Positions 35,530 to 44,979 are shown, numbered from the stretch's first letter. The stretch: DNA of 64,000 bases from Akkermansia muciniphila (GCA_943333275.1 CALQSQ010000005.1:19376-83375); one strand, 5' to 3'. The notes: generated by a model from the letters alone, not told the origin. A program made the numbers and translations.

Positions 35530-36510
35530 CTAGGTGCAACAGCGGGGGCAGAGTTCGAGCCAGTGGCCGGGGGTGACTTCCTTGTATTCCGGGCGGGTGA
35601 AGAGGGTGGGGGAGTCCGGCGTGGCGCCATTTCTCATGCAGAAGCGGCAGCCGACGGGCATTTCCGAGAGGGCGGGAACGGTGCCTTCGATGGTGGGGAG
35701 GCGGGTCTTGGGCGTGCCGTCGAGGCGGGGAATGGAGCTGAGCAGGCCGCGGGTGTAGGCGTGGCGGGGGTTGGCGAAAAGTTCCTGCACCGGGGCGCGT
35801 TCGACGATGCGGCCGGCATACATGACGACCACTTCATCACACGTCTGGGCGATGACGCCGAGGTCGTGGGTGATGAGCAGCACGCCCATTTTCATCTCAT
35901 GCTGGAGGTCGCTGATGAGATCGAGGATCTGCGCCTGCACGGTGACGTCGAGGGCGGTGGTGGGTTCGTCGGCCACGAGGAGTGCGGGCTTGAGCGCGAG
36001 GGCCATGGCGATCATGACGCGCTGGCGCATCCCGCCGGAGAGTTGGTGGGGGTGTTCGGTGAGGCGGATTTCCGGCGAGGGGATGCCCACCTTTTTCAGC
36101 ATGGCGACGGATCGCTGGAGGGCTTCCGGCGGGGAACAGGTGTGGTGGAGGGCGTAGATTTCCCCCAGCTGCCGGCCGATGGTCTGCACGGGATTGAGCG
36201 CGGCCATGGGTTCCTGGAAAATCATGCTGATGCTCTCGCCGCGCAGTTTCGCCATCTCATTGAGGGGCAGGGAAACGAGTTCGCGTCCCAGCAGGCGGAT
36301 GCTGCCGCCAAGGATTTGTCCGCTTGGCTGGGGGAGCAGGCGCGTGAGGGAAAAGGCGGTGACGGATTTACCGCAACCCGATTCGCCCACCAGGCCCACG
36401 GTCTGCCCGGCCTGCACTTCAAAGGAAATGCCGTCCACGGCACGCAGCAATCCATCGTCGGTGGTAAACCCGACTTCCAGATTGCTCACAGTTAATAAAG
36501 GCTCAGACAT
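35530..36510 (-). CDS. Oligopeptide/dipeptide ABC transporter ATP-binding protein, OppD/DppD type
   Basis: A 326-residue ABC ATPase with Walker A GESGCGKSV, signature LSGGMRQRVMIAMA, Walker B LLVADEPTTALD and LLITHDLGVI. The C-terminal oligopeptide-transporter extension includes GCRFCMRN and ELCPRCCT. MSEPLLTVSNLEVGF at 36510 is the natural start; the longer open frame upstream lacks family similarity and would overlap the divergent branching-enzyme gene. It is the first gene of a leftward operon with the Uma2-type gene and the OppF-type ATPase. Confidence 0.93.
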   Translation of the reverse strand: MSEPLLTVSNLEVGFTTDDGLLRAVDGISFEVQAGQTVGLVGESGCGKSVTAFSLTRLLPQPSGQILGGSIRLLGRELVSLPLNEMAKLRGESISMIFQEPMAALNPVQTIGRQLGEIYALHHTCSPPEALQRSVAMLKKVGIPSPEIRLTEHPHQLSGGMRQRVMIAMALALKPALLVADEPTTALDVTVQAQILDLISDLQHEMKMGVLLITHDLGVIAQTCDEVVVMYAGRIVERAPVQELFANPRHAYTRGLLSSIPRLDGTPKTRLPTIEGTVPALSEMPVGCRFCMRNGATPDSPTLFTRPEYKEVTPGHWLELCPRCCT

Positions 36511-36639
36511 GTGCGGACTCTGCCGCAGGACTTCCGGCGTGCCAGCGCAAAATTGCAGGGAATCGGGGAGGCGAATCGGCTTAAATGCTGCTGGATGAAT
36601 GGTGCAAGTTGCTGTTTGCTGACGACGTATCCTCAATTC

Positions 36640-38643
36640 ATGACCTCCCCATCTGCTTCCATCTGGCCTCCCACCCTGCCCCGCATCCAGGAGGACGCGT
36701 GGCTTTCTCCCTACGACGGCGATTACCTGCGCAGGCGGATGAAATATCTGACCACGCTCAACCGCGTGGCTGTCGGAGGCCGACTGGCGGGGTGGGCGGC
36801 GGGGCATGAATTTTATGGATTGCACCGCAAGGCGGACGGCTGGGTGCTGCGGGAGCATGCGCCGAATGCGACGGCGATATTCCTGACGGGCGACATGACG
36901 GAGTGGAAGGACCGCGCGGAATATGCCCTGCGGCGGTTGGAGTCGGCGGGGGATTGGGAGGTGTGCCTGCCGGCGGAGGCGCTGCAGCATGGCCAGCATT
37001 TCCAACTGCACCTGCATTGGAATGGTGGCGAGGGCCTGCGGCTACCAACGTATGCGCGGCGGGTGGTGCAGGATCATGGATCGAAACTTTTCAGCGCCCA
37101 GGTCTGGACACCGGAACCGTATGTCTGGAAACATGAGCCGGTGGCGGCATCGGCACGGCCACCGCTGATTTATGAGGCGCACGTGGGCATGGCGCAGGAG
37201 CGTGGCGGGGTGGGGACGTATGCGGAATTTCGCGAAGCGGTCCTGCCGAGGATCGCGGCGTCGGGCTACAATACGATCCAGTTGATGGCGGTGATGGAGC
37301 ATCCGTATTACGGATCGTTCGGCTATCATGTGAGCAACCTATTTGCGCCCTCGTCGCGCTTCGGAACGCCGGAGGAACTGCGGGAACTGATTGATGCCGC
37401 GCATGGACTTGGTCTGACGGTGATCATGGACCTGGTGCATTCGCATGCGGTGAAGAATGTGCTGGAGGGGCTCTCGGAGTTCGATGGCACGCCGTATCTG
37501 TATTTTCATGACGGGCCGCGCGGCTACCATGAGGCGTGGGACTCGCGCTGTTTTAATTACGCCAAGGATAAAACGCTGCACCTGCTGCTGTCCAATTGCC
37601 GCTACTGGCTGGAGGAGTTCCGCGTGGATGGTTTCCGGTTCGATGGCGTGACCTCGATGCTCTATGACCACCACGGGCTGGGGAAAAATTTCCTCGGGTA
37701 TGGCGACTATTTCACGCCTGCCACGGACGAGGATGCGCTCGTCTACCTGATGCTGGCCAACAAGCTCATCCATGAAATCCGCCCGGAGGCGATGACGGTC
37801 GCGGAGGACATGAGCGGCATGCCCGGCCTGGGTGCGCCGCTGCAGGACGGCGGCGTGGGATTCGATTATCGGCTCGCCATGGGGGTGCCGGATTTGTGGT
37901 TCAAGCTGGCGGCCGAGGTGCGGGATGAGGACTGGAACATCGAGCATCTTTATTTCGAACTCATCAACCGCCGCGCCGATGAAAAAACAATTTCCTATGT
38001 GGAATCGCATGATCAATCCATCGTGGGCGGGCAGACGTTTTTCTTCGCGCTCACCGGTGCGGCGATTTATACCGAGATGAGCGTAAACTCCCAGAGCCTG
38101 ATCATTGATCGCGCGCTCGCGCTTCATAAAATTGCCCGATTGCTCACGCTGACGACGGCGGGGCATGGGTATTTGAATTTCATGGGCAACGAGTTCGGGC
38201 ACCCCGAGTGGGTGGATTTCCCACGCGAGGGCAACGGGTGGAGTTATCATTATTCGCGGCGGCAGTGGTCGCTGCGGGATGATCCGGGGTTGAAATATCG
38301 CGGCCTGGGAGACTTCGATCAGGCGATGCTAGCCCTGCTCGGCGGGGTGGCCACGATGGCAAGTGCGCCCTGTCTGCATCACAGCCATGTCTCGGATGAA
38401 ACGCTGTGCTTCAGCCGGGGAAATTTTCTGATTCTGGTCAACCTGCATCCCACGCAAAGCCAGACGGATTATGCCGTGCATGCTCCAACCGGCTCCTACC
38501 TCCTGGCGCTGGACACGGATGAGCCGCGTTTCAACGGACCAGGCCGCCTGGCTCCGGGGCAGCAATATTTCACCAGGGATGACAGGCTGCTGGTGTATCT
38601 TCCGAGCCGCTGTGCGCTGGTGCTGGAGCGCGCCGGGGTCTAG
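36640..38643 (+). CDS. glgB: 1,4-alpha-glucan branching enzyme, eukaryote-type (GH13 subfamily 8)
   Basis: A 667-residue branching enzyme that introduces alpha-1,6 branches into glycogen. A CBM48-like N-terminus (FYGLHRKADGWVLREHAPNA) is followed by the catalytic barrel. FRFDGVTSMLY carries the nucleophile Asp (about residue 334), VAEDMSGMPGLG the acid/base Glu (about 388), and ESHDQSIVG the third Asp. Stretches such as HSHAVKNVLEGLSEFDGT, GYLNFMGNEFGHPEWVDFP and SYHYSRRQWSL match the eukaryotic/GH13_8 subfamily rather than the classical bacterial GlgB (GH13_9). MTSPSAS at 36640 was chosen as the start. It is divergent from the OppD-type gene and stands alone. Confidence 0.93.
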   Translation: MTSPSASIWPPTLPRIQEDAWLSPYDGDYLRRRMKYLTTLNRVAVGGRLAGWAAGHEFYGLHRKADGWVLREHAPNATAIFLTGDMTEWKDRAEYALRRLESAGDWEVCLPAEALQHGQHFQLHLHWNGGEGLRLPTYARRVVQDHGSKLFSAQVWTPEPYVWKHEPVAASARPPLIYEAHVGMAQERGGVGTYAEFREAVLPRIAASGYNTIQLMAVMEHPYYGSFGYHVSNLFAPSSRFGTPEELRELIDAAHGLGLTVIMDLVHSHAVKNVLEGLSEFDGTPYLYFHDGPRGYHEAWDSRCFNYAKDKTLHLLLSNCRYWLEEFRVDGFRFDGVTSMLYDHHGLGKNFLGYGDYFTPATDEDALVYLMLANKLIHEIRPEAMTVAEDMSGMPGLGAPLQDGGVGFDYRLAMGVPDLWFKLAAEVRDEDWNIEHLYFELINRRADEKTISYVESHDQSIVGGQTFFFALTGAAIYTEMSVNSQSLIIDRALALHKIARLLTLTTAGHGYLNFMGNEFGHPEWVDFPREGNGWSYHYSRRQWSLRDDPGLKYRGLGDFDQAMLALLGGVATMASAPCLHHSHVSDETLCFSRGNFLILVNLHPTQSQTDYAVHAPTGSYLLALDTDEPRFNGPGRLAPGQQYFTRDDRLLVYLPSRCALVLERAGV

Positions 38644-38655
38644 GGGCTTTCAACG

Positions 38656-41343
38656 TCAGCGTTTTTCCTCCGGAGGCTTTTCCATGGGGCGTTCCCTGTC
38701 GCCGATGAAGGGAATGCCGAGGTGCTTCGGTTGCCATCCGGGTTCTCCCATGGTCCCAAGGGCCTCGTATTCAAAGAGCTTGCTGACGGGGAAAAGCAGG
38801 AGGCCGGGCGCACCGCGAAGGTTCATGCGGGCGGTCATGTCCACACGGTCGTTCAGAAAATCCACCATGCCGCTGACGAGCAATTTAAACGTGGAGGTCT
38901 GGGCTTCGAATTTATCCGTCCGCGCCACGCCCTTTTCCACGACGATGTCTGCGGAGGCTTCACGGGCCACACTGTAAATAAGTTTTCCGACCGGCAGTAC
39001 TGTGGAGATGATCTTGGAGAGTGGGCCCAGCAGTGGAATGGCAAAGATGTCGCCATCGTTAATGACGATGCGGCCGTTGCCATTGATGCTGGCGGCGGCG
39101 GATCCCTTGGCGGTGAAATTGAGATATCCGCTCAGTTCGCCGAGGGTCTTGCTGTTGGGGTCGAATAATTTGGCCAGCTGGGCGTAGCTGATCTTCTCGA
39201 GGCTAACGGCGCCCTTGTAGGGCTCGGGTTTGGTGACATCCGCGAAGCCGAAGTTCCCCGCGACCGCCCCCCCGTAGACGCGGCCGGTGGCCTCCACCTC
39301 GAGTTTGCTGTTTTCTGCGGTGACGGTGGCCACCAGATTTTGCGCGGGGATTTGTTTGCCGCCGATGGCGATTTTGATGTCCTCGGCGGACTTGGCGACG
39401 AGCTTCCAGGAGGAAACTTTGCCGAGATTTTTTCCCACGCCGAAGTCGCCGTTGAATTTCAAATCAGGTTCGCGCTCGCACGTCACGCCGCTGTGATTCA
39501 TGCCCGCCACGCCCTTGGCGGTGAGGTCGAGCCGCAGGATGTCATCCTTCCAGTGCAGCGTGCCGGTGGCGGTGGTGAGGTTGTATTTTTCGCCTCCGGC
39601 GATGGCGGAGCAGGGTGCTGGCGAGTGGATGTGAACCATCAAGTCCGATTTGATGGAATCGAGCCCATGGATGATGCCATCGGCCTTGAGCGTGGGTGGT
39701 GCGTCGTAGGCGTAGGGCTCCACCGCCTTATGGATCCAGGGCAGAAACGTTTTGACGAGGGGAAGCGGCTGGGTGGTGCTGACGAGGCCCTGCACTTCAA
39801 AGATACGGTCGGCGGTAGTGATATTGAGCTGGGCGATGCGGACTTCGCCCTCGGGGCGCTGGAGGAGGGTGTTGCGGAGGATGCATTTGCCGGCGGCGAG
39901 CGTCACGTCCGCGCGCACGAGTTTGATGGGGAGTTCCTTGTAGGAGAAATTGCGCAGTTCACCCTGGACGCTGCCGGTCCAGGTGGCCGGATCGAGGTCG
40001 GGGCCGGCGCCCATGGCTTCCAGATTGACGGCGCCGTCCTTTTGGAAGGAAAACGAGGAGAGCATCTGCTGCAGGCTGTCCTCCTCGACGAAGGGCAGGG
40101 CGGCATTGAGTTTGATGTTCCATTTCACATGATACTTCACGCCGCCTTCCGCCGTGCGCATGACCGTGCCGGAGGCCTGGCCGCTCTCATGTTCCAGGAG
40201 CAGATTGCGGACGTAAAATTCATCAGCGTTCATGGCCAGATCCCCGTGGAATCCATCGAAGATTACGCCATGGGTTGTGAAGCGCCGGCAATCGACTCTC
40301 GCCACCGCCTTGAGCGGGAGTTTAAAACCGCCGGGTTTTTGATTTAGGAGGTATTTGCCATCGGCGTGGAGCTGCGGAGGCTGGTAAAAGACCACTTCGC
40401 CAAGGCCGGGCAGATCCCATAGTCCCTTGAGAAGGGCGTGGGCATCCACGGAGGAATCCAGCCAGAAGTCGATGTCCTCATCCTCCATGATGCGCCAGAA
40501 CGCCTGGCCCTTGAGTTTCCCATGGGGGTCCTCCAGGTCCAGTTCGCGCAGGGAAACCATGCCGTCCGCGATGTCGGCCTCGGCCCGCAGGCGCTGCAAA
40601 TGAAAGGATCCGCAGGTGAGTTTCTCCGCCTGCACGCGGACGTTGGCCTGCAGTTTATGGAAATCGGCGAGAGGTCCATTCACCTGCACGTTGACGATGG
40701 CCTTGGTATTTCCGGCCCCCTTGAATTTGTCGAGAAAACCCAGCACTTCGCGCAGCATGCCGCGGCGTTTTTTGATTTCCAATAACTGCCGTTCCCGCTC
40801 CAGCCTCCATTCCTCCATTTCCTCCGGGGATCCCTTGCGATGCTTGGGCAGATCGATGCTGCCGCGCACATTGACGCGGATGCCGGAAATGTCCGCTTCG
40901 GCGCGGGCGATGTCCACGCGGTCGCCGCTGAAATGAAGCCGGGCATTGATGCCGCTGAGTTCCAGTGCCGGTCCTTCGGGCACATCCGGATCCACGGGCA
41001 GGGACAGCGCCGCCCGGCGCAGATCCACCGTCCTCAGGAACCCCTCGCCCTCCACGAGTTTGCCCAGATCGAGATCGAGGCTGATGTTGCTGATCGAGGC
41101 CATGCGGTGGCGGCGGTTGGCCAGATCATAGAAAGTTACATTGCGGGCGGTGAGGCCGTTCACGGGATCGATCGTCAGGCGTTCGATCTCCGCGGCAATG
41201 CCGTATTTTTCCAACTCCGTGATGATGCGGTCGCGCCACTTCCGTGTGAACCCGCGGTCATAGGCGATCACGGCCAGCCAGATCCCGCCGCCGATCAGGC
41301 CGAGGGTAAGCAATAAGCGAAATGTCTTGAAACGGTGGGACAA
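38656..41343 (-). CDS. AsmA-like protein, start uncertain
   Basis: About 895 residues. A single N-terminal membrane anchor (FRLLLTLGLIGGGIWLAVIA) precedes a long beta-rich region typical of AsmA/DUF3971-like inner-membrane proteins implicated in outer-membrane lipid homeostasis. The C-terminal part has LGELSGYLNFTAKGSAAASINGNGRI and FKLLVSGMVDFLNDRVDM, the AsmA C-terminal signature. There is no in-frame ATG near the anchor. A TTG at 41343 gives a good start. An ATG about 70 bp upstream is thrown out of frame by a C11 tract. The gene is convergent with glgB (12 bp apart) and divergent from the MBL-fold gene. Confidence 0.8.
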   Translation of the reverse strand: MSHRFKTFRLLLTLGLIGGGIWLAVIAYDRGFTRKWRDRIITELEKYGIAAEIERLTIDPVNGLTARNVTFYDLANRRHRMASISNISLDLDLGKLVEGEGFLRTVDLRRAALSLPVDPDVPEGPALELSGINARLHFSGDRVDIARAEADISGIRVNVRGSIDLPKHRKGSPEEMEEWRLERERQLLEIKKRRGMLREVLGFLDKFKGAGNTKAIVNVQVNGPLADFHKLQANVRVQAEKLTCGSFHLQRLRAEADIADGMVSLRELDLEDPHGKLKGQAFWRIMEDEDIDFWLDSSVDAHALLKGLWDLPGLGEVVFYQPPQLHADGKYLLNQKPGGFKLPLKAVARVDCRRFTTHGVIFDGFHGDLAMNADEFYVRNLLLEHESGQASGTVMRTAEGGVKYHVKWNIKLNAALPFVEEDSLQQMLSSFSFQKDGAVNLEAMGAGPDLDPATWTGSVQGELRNFSYKELPIKLVRADVTLAAGKCILRNTLLQRPEGEVRIAQLNITTADRIFEVQGLVSTTQPLPLVKTFLPWIHKAVEPYAYDAPPTLKADGIIHGLDSIKSDLMVHIHSPAPCSAIAGGEKYNLTTATGTLHWKDDILRLDLTAKGVAGMNHSGVTCEREPDLKFNGDFGVGKNLGKVSSWKLVAKSAEDIKIAIGGKQIPAQNLVATVTAENSKLEVEATGRVYGGAVAGNFGFADVTKPEPYKGAVSLEKISYAQLAKLFDPNSKTLGELSGYLNFTAKGSAAASINGNGRIVINDGDIFAIPLLGPLSKIISTVLPVGKLIYSVAREASADIVVEKGVARTDKFEAQTSTFKLLVSGMVDFLNDRVDMTARMNLRGAPGLLLFPVSKLFEYEALGTMGEPGWQPKHLGIPFIGDRERPMEKPPEEKR

Positions 41344-41360
41344 ACGTGACTGATGGGTTG

Positions 41361-41376
41361 GGTGGGGGGGGGGGAA
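41361..41376 (-). repeat. C11 homopolymer tract at the 5' end of the AsmA-like gene
   Basis: On the minus strand eleven consecutive C residues lie between an upstream ATG and the AsmA-like coding frame. With 10 or 13 C residues that ATG would read into the gene; with 11 it does not. This is the longest homopolymer noticed in the window. Confidence 0.8.
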
Positions 41377-41425
41377 CTGGTGTAACAGACGCTGGTTTTC
41401 CCGAATTTCCCATTTAAATTTCCAA

Positions 41426-42280
41426 ATGCATCTCACGGTTCTCGGCAGCGGCAGCGGCGGCAACAGCACCCTCATTTCCGAGGGGGCCACGCGCATCCTT
41501 GTCGATGCCGGTCTGAGTGCCGGCCAATTGCAGAGCCGACTGGAGGCCATCGGGGTCGCCCCCTCCTCCCTGTCCGCGATCCTGCTCACCCACGAACATG
41601 GCGATCACGTGCGGGGGTTGGAAATTTTGACCCGGAAATTTTCCACGCCCATTTATTGCAGCGCACTGACCCGGCAGGTCGTGCGCGAGTCGTTTAAAGC
41701 ACCCGGGGAGCGCAATTGGAAGATCATTCACCCCGGTCAATCCTTCACGCTGATGGACTGGGAGATCACCAGTTGTCCCGTGCCCCATGATGCCGTGGAT
41801 CCGCTGGGGTTCCTATTCCGCAGCGGTGCGCGCCGACTGGGCATCCTGAGTGATCTGGGCCACATCACGCGGGTGATCCGGGAAATGATGAAGGGAGTGC
41901 ACACCCTTTTCGTCGAGGCCAACTACGATGGAAATCTTCTCCAGAACGACCAGAAGCGCCCGTATTCCACCAAGCAGCGCATCAGTTCTCAGCACGGACA
42001 TTTATCCAATGAACAGACCGCCCAGTTCATCGCGGACATCGCCCACGAGGGCCTGGAGCGCATCGTCCTCGGCCACCTCAGTTCCGACTGCAACAAGCCG
42101 GCGCTGGTGACCGGGCTCATTCAGAACAAGCTTGGAGCCTTGGGATTTATGGACATCGAGATCCACTGCGCCACGCAGGACACGCCCACCGCGATGCTGC
42201 CCGTTCGCCAGCGGATGCCAGTCGAAGTCTCCGCCCCCAAACCCGCCGGAGGGCCAATGATCCAGGCAGAGTTATTTTAA
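41426..42280 (+). CDS. MBL-fold metallohydrolase, YycJ/WalJ-like
   Basis: A 284-residue metallo-beta-lactamase-fold protein. LGSGSGGNSTLI opens the domain, LLTHEHGDHVRGL is the metal-binding HxHxDH motif, PHDAVDPLGF carries a further His, ILSDLGHIT an Asp, and VLGHLSSDCNKP the terminal His. These are all characteristic of the YycJ/WalJ group of phosphodiesterase/nuclease-like enzymes. The N-terminal LGSGSGGN follows the ATG directly, which fixes the start. It is divergent from the AsmA-like gene. The substrate is not known; in relatives the role has been linked to cell-wall division signalling and DNA repair. Confidence 0.9.
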   Translation: MHLTVLGSGSGGNSTLISEGATRILVDAGLSAGQLQSRLEAIGVAPSSLSAILLTHEHGDHVRGLEILTRKFSTPIYCSALTRQVVRESFKAPGERNWKIIHPGQSFTLMDWEITSCPVPHDAVDPLGFLFRSGARRLGILSDLGHITRVIREMMKGVHTLFVEANYDGNLLQNDQKRPYSTKQRISSQHGHLSNEQTAQFIADIAHEGLERIVLGHLSSDCNKPALVTGLIQNKLGALGFMDIEIHCATQDTPTAMLPVRQRMPVEVSAPKPAGGPMIQAELF

Positions 42281-42372
42281 ATGAATGAATTAGAAAAGGC
42301 CTGCTTTGGAGACAGGACGGGCCCGACTATTCGCCTGATGATCCAAAGCCAAGTCGAAGATTGGCGCTTGCT

Positions 42373-42384
42373 GAATGCGCATTC
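42373..42384. promoter_or_regulatory. 12-bp perfect palindrome upstream of the DUF47 gene
   Basis: GAATGCGCATTC lies 56 bp before the DUF47 start codon, in a 160-bp gap. It may be an operator; no known regulator is assigned. A 12-bp palindrome can arise by chance. Confidence 0.25.
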
Positions 42385-42440
42385 TCCCGGCATTTTACGA
42401 AGTTCCCGTTTTCACTTTCCGACCAACCCCCTCCTGCACC

Positions 42441-43070
42441 ATGTTCAGCCTTAAACGATTCTTCGGCAAACCGGACATCTTTTTCAGCCTGCTGGAGGCC
42501 AGTGCCCTGCAGGCCCGCTCCAGCATTGAATCAGTTGTCCAGATCATCAGCCAGCCGGAGCAAACGCCCAGCCTGGATGAGCTCGTCCTTTCCCGACGCA
42601 AGGAAAAACGCATCACCGAGGAGATCAACGAGGAACTGGTCAAAAATTTTGTCACCCCGATCAAGCGCGAGGAAATCTCCGAGCTGGCCCGTTCGCTCTA
42701 CCGCATCCCCAAGACGGCCGAGAAGTTTGTGGAGCGCTTCATTTTGGGCAACCGCGTCGCCAGACACACGAATTTCGGACGCCATGTCGCCCTGCTCGGT
42801 GAAGCTGCGGAAACACTTCATGAAATGGTCCGCGGCCTGCGGGGCCAGATGAACCTCTCGAGAATGAAGGAATTCAATGACCGCCTCCAATACTTCGAGG
42901 GCGAGGCCGACAAACTCATGCTCGACCATTATCGGGAATTGTACGACGGAACCCACGAGGCGACCAGCATCTTCATCCTCAAGGACCTCTTCGAAATTCT
43001 CGAGACCTGTGTCGATTGCTGCCGGGACACCGGCAACGTCATTTACAATATTGTTCTCAAAAATTCCTGA
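42441..43070 (+). CDS. DUF47 (PhoU-like) family protein
   Basis: A 209-residue all-helical protein of the DUF47/TIGR00153 family, related to PhoU. It begins MFSLKRFFGKPDIFFSLLEASALQA; relatives share the early KPD-F-LLE pattern. Helical heptads continue to the end (EGEADKLMLDHYRELYD, LFEILETCVDCCRDTGNVI). DUF47 proteins usually accompany a PitA-type phosphate transporter and modulate it. No transporter gene is adjacent here, so the partner must be elsewhere. The gene ends 317 bp before atpA. Confidence 0.9.
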   Translation: MFSLKRFFGKPDIFFSLLEASALQARSSIESVVQIISQPEQTPSLDELVLSRRKEKRITEEINEELVKNFVTPIKREEISELARSLYRIPKTAEKFVERFILGNRVARHTNFGRHVALLGEAAETLHEMVRGLRGQMNLSRMKEFNDRLQYFEGEADKLMLDHYRELYDGTHEATSIFILKDLFEILETCVDCCRDTGNVIYNIVLKNS

Positions 43071-43223
43071 TCCGACGCACCCCCGGGCTGCGGGTCCCCA
43101 TCCGGCTCCGGGTTGCGGCCATGGCAGGGGGTAATTTGACCCCGCTAGAAATGGCCGGGGAACCCGGAAATTCCAGCCCTCCTGACGAGCATTTCCCGGG
43201 GAAAACCGGTCCAGCGGGGGACT

Positions 43224-43241
43224 TTGTGAAAAATTTCACAA
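43224..43241. promoter_or_regulatory. Rex-type redox operator upstream of atpA
   Basis: TTGTGAA-AAAT-TTCACAA is an exact match to the Rex operator consensus TTGTGAA-N4-TTCACAA; flanking T and A extend the palindrome to 20 bp. It ends 7 bp before a plausible -35 box of the atpA promoter. Rex senses the NADH/NAD+ ratio and is known to control ATP synthase genes in some other bacteria. Regulation here is inferred. Confidence 0.75.
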
Positions 43242-43248
43242 ATAGGGC

Positions 43249-43277
43249 TTGCGAACCGCCCTCTCTCCCGCTAATTC
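43249..43277 (+). promoter_or_regulatory. Candidate atpA promoter
   Basis: TTGCGA (43249-43254) and TAATTC (43272-43277) are separated by 17 bp and lie about 110 bp upstream of the atpA start. The adjacency to the Rex-type operator supports the call. The rest of the 43071-43387 gap contains GC-rich inverted sequences (for example TTTCCC/GGGGAAA near 43192-43204) that could form a weak terminator for the preceding gene. Confidence 0.5.
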
Positions 43278-43387
43278 CGTGCCCTCCCAACCATTTAGCC
43301 TGATACCACCCGAGACGAGGCCGGGGTGTGCTCCCAGCGCCACTTCAGTTCGTCATCACTGCCAATCGCAACCCGAATTTCCCAGCC

Positions 43388-44917
43388 ATGAGCAACATCC
43401 TCCAGGAACTAGAAGCACAGATCGCCGGACTCAAAACGTCCGTTCAAAAAACCAATGTCGGCACCGTCCGTGAAATCGGCGATGGCGTGGCCAAAGTCGA
43501 AGGCCTCTCCGATGTCATGCTCAACGAAATGCTCGATTTCGGCAACGGCCTCTACGGTCTGGCCCTCAATCTCGAAGAAACCGAAGTCGGGGTCGTGTTG
43601 CTCGGTAGCGGCGAAAAAGTGAAGTCCGGTGACGAAGTCAAGACCACCGGCCGTCTCCTATCGGTCCCCGTCGGCAAGCAAATGCTCGGCCGCGTCGTCA
43701 ATGCCCTCGGTGAGGCTGTGGATGGCAAGGGTGAAATCAAGTCTGATACCTGGTATCCTGTTGAAAAAATTGCCCCCGGCATCATTACCCGGAAGTCCGT
43801 TTCCCAGCCTGTGCAGACGGGCATCATGGCCATCGACGCGATGATTCCGATCGGCCGCGGCCAGCGCGAACTCATCATCGGCGACCGTTCCACCGGCAAG
43901 ACCACCATCGCCGTGGACACCATCATTTCCCAGGCCAAGCAGAATAAAATGGCCGAGCAGGGCAAATTAAAGGACCACCGTCCGCTCTACTGCATCTACG
44001 TCGCCATCGGCCAGAAGCAGTCGAACGTTGCCCGGGTCGTCGCGACCCTCGAAGCCGCCGGGGCCATGGAATACACCTGCATCGTCAATGCCTCCGCTTC
44101 CGAAACCGCCACCAACCAATACCTTGCCCCCTACACCGGTTGTTCCATTGGAGAATATTTCATGGATAACGGCATGGATGCCCTCATCGTGTTTGATGAC
44201 CTTTCCAAGCACGCCGTGGCCTACCGTCAGGTCTCCCTCGTCTTGAAACGCCCCTCCGGTCGTGAAGCCTATCCCGGCGACGTGTTCTATCTCCACAGCC
44301 GGTTGCTCGAGCGTTCCGCACGCGTTTCCGAAGCCTACGGCGGCGGTTCCATCACCGCTCTCCCCGTCATCGAAACGCAGGCTGGCGACGTGTCCGCCTA
44401 CATTCCGACAAACGTCATTTCCATCACCGACGGCCAGATCTACCTGGAAACCGACTTGTTCTACCAGGGCATCCGCCCCGCCATTTCCGTGGGTCTCTCC
44501 GTGTCCCGGGTGGGTTCCGCCGCGCAGACCAAGGCCATTAAGAAAGTGGCCGGCACCACCAAGCTCGACCTCGCGCAGTATCGCGAACTGGCCGCCTTCG
44601 CGCAGTTCGGTTCCGACCTCGATGCCGCCACCAAGGCCAAGCTCGACCGCGGCGCCCGCATCGTGGAACTCTTCAAACAGCAGCAATACCTCCCCAAGAG
44701 CCTCGAAATCGAAGTCGCCAACCTCTACGCCATGCAGAAGGGTTACTTCGATGACGTCCCGGTGGACCGCATCCGCGAATGCCAGGGCAAAATGGAGGAA
44801 TACCTCATCGCCCGCAAAGAAGCCCTCCTCGACACCATCCGTAACGACAAAACGATCGAGAAGTGCGAAGGCGACCTCAAGCAGGCCATCGAGGATTTCA
44901 AAGCCACTTGGAAATAA
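43388..44917 (+). CDS. atpA: F1F0 ATP synthase subunit alpha
   Basis: A 509-residue alpha subunit of the F1 catalytic head. It starts [14 protein letters not shown]. The nucleotide-binding P-loop is [13 protein letters not shown] (usual form GDRQTGKT), followed by [17 protein letters not shown], the [27 protein letters not shown] signature and [15 protein letters not shown]. Length and motifs are standard. The gene is followed by atpG after 62 bp. The usual operon companions atpH, atpD and atpC are not present on either side, so the ATP synthase genes are split in this genome. A Rex-type operator and promoter lie upstream. Confidence 0.98.
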   Translation: MSNILQELEAQIAGLKTSVQKTNVGTVREIGDGVAKVEGLSDVMLNEMLDFGNGLYGLALNLEETEVGVVLLGSGEKVKSGDEVKTTGRLLSVPVGKQMLGRVVNALGEAVDGKGEIKSDTWYPVEKIAPGIITRKSVSQPVQTGIMAIDAMIPIGRGQRELIIGDRSTGKTTIAVDTIISQAKQNKMAEQGKLKDHRPLYCIYVAIGQKQSNVARVVATLEAAGAMEYTCIVNASASETATNQYLAPYTGCSIGEYFMDNGMDALIVFDDLSKHAVAYRQVSLVLKRPSGREAYPGDVFYLHSRLLERSARVSEAYGGGSITALPVIETQAGDVSAYIPTNVISITDGQIYLETDLFYQGIRPAISVGLSVSRVGSAAQTKAIKKVAGTTKLDLAQYRELAAFAQFGSDLDAATKAKLDRGARIVELFKQQQYLPKSLEIEVANLYAMQKGYFDDVPVDRIRECQGKMEEYLIARKEALLDTIRNDKTIEKCEGDLKQAIEDFKATWK

Positions 44918-44979
44918 GTAACCAGAGTCCGCGAGTCCTGACTCCTCCACTCTCTTACTAAACTCACTCTCCTACCGCC

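Noticed and set aside
35563..36495. Rightward 310-codon frame opposite the OppD-type ATPase
   Set aside because: Antisense to a clear ABC ATPase with all motifs.
39340..40347. Rightward 335-codon frame opposite the AsmA-like gene
   Set aside because: Antisense shadow; Gly/Asp/His-rich without domains.
43071..43223. Possible tRNA in the GC-rich gap before atpA
   Set aside because: No TTCGA loop, anticodon stem or CCA-compatible acceptor could be drawn; GC-rich inverted pieces fit a terminator better.
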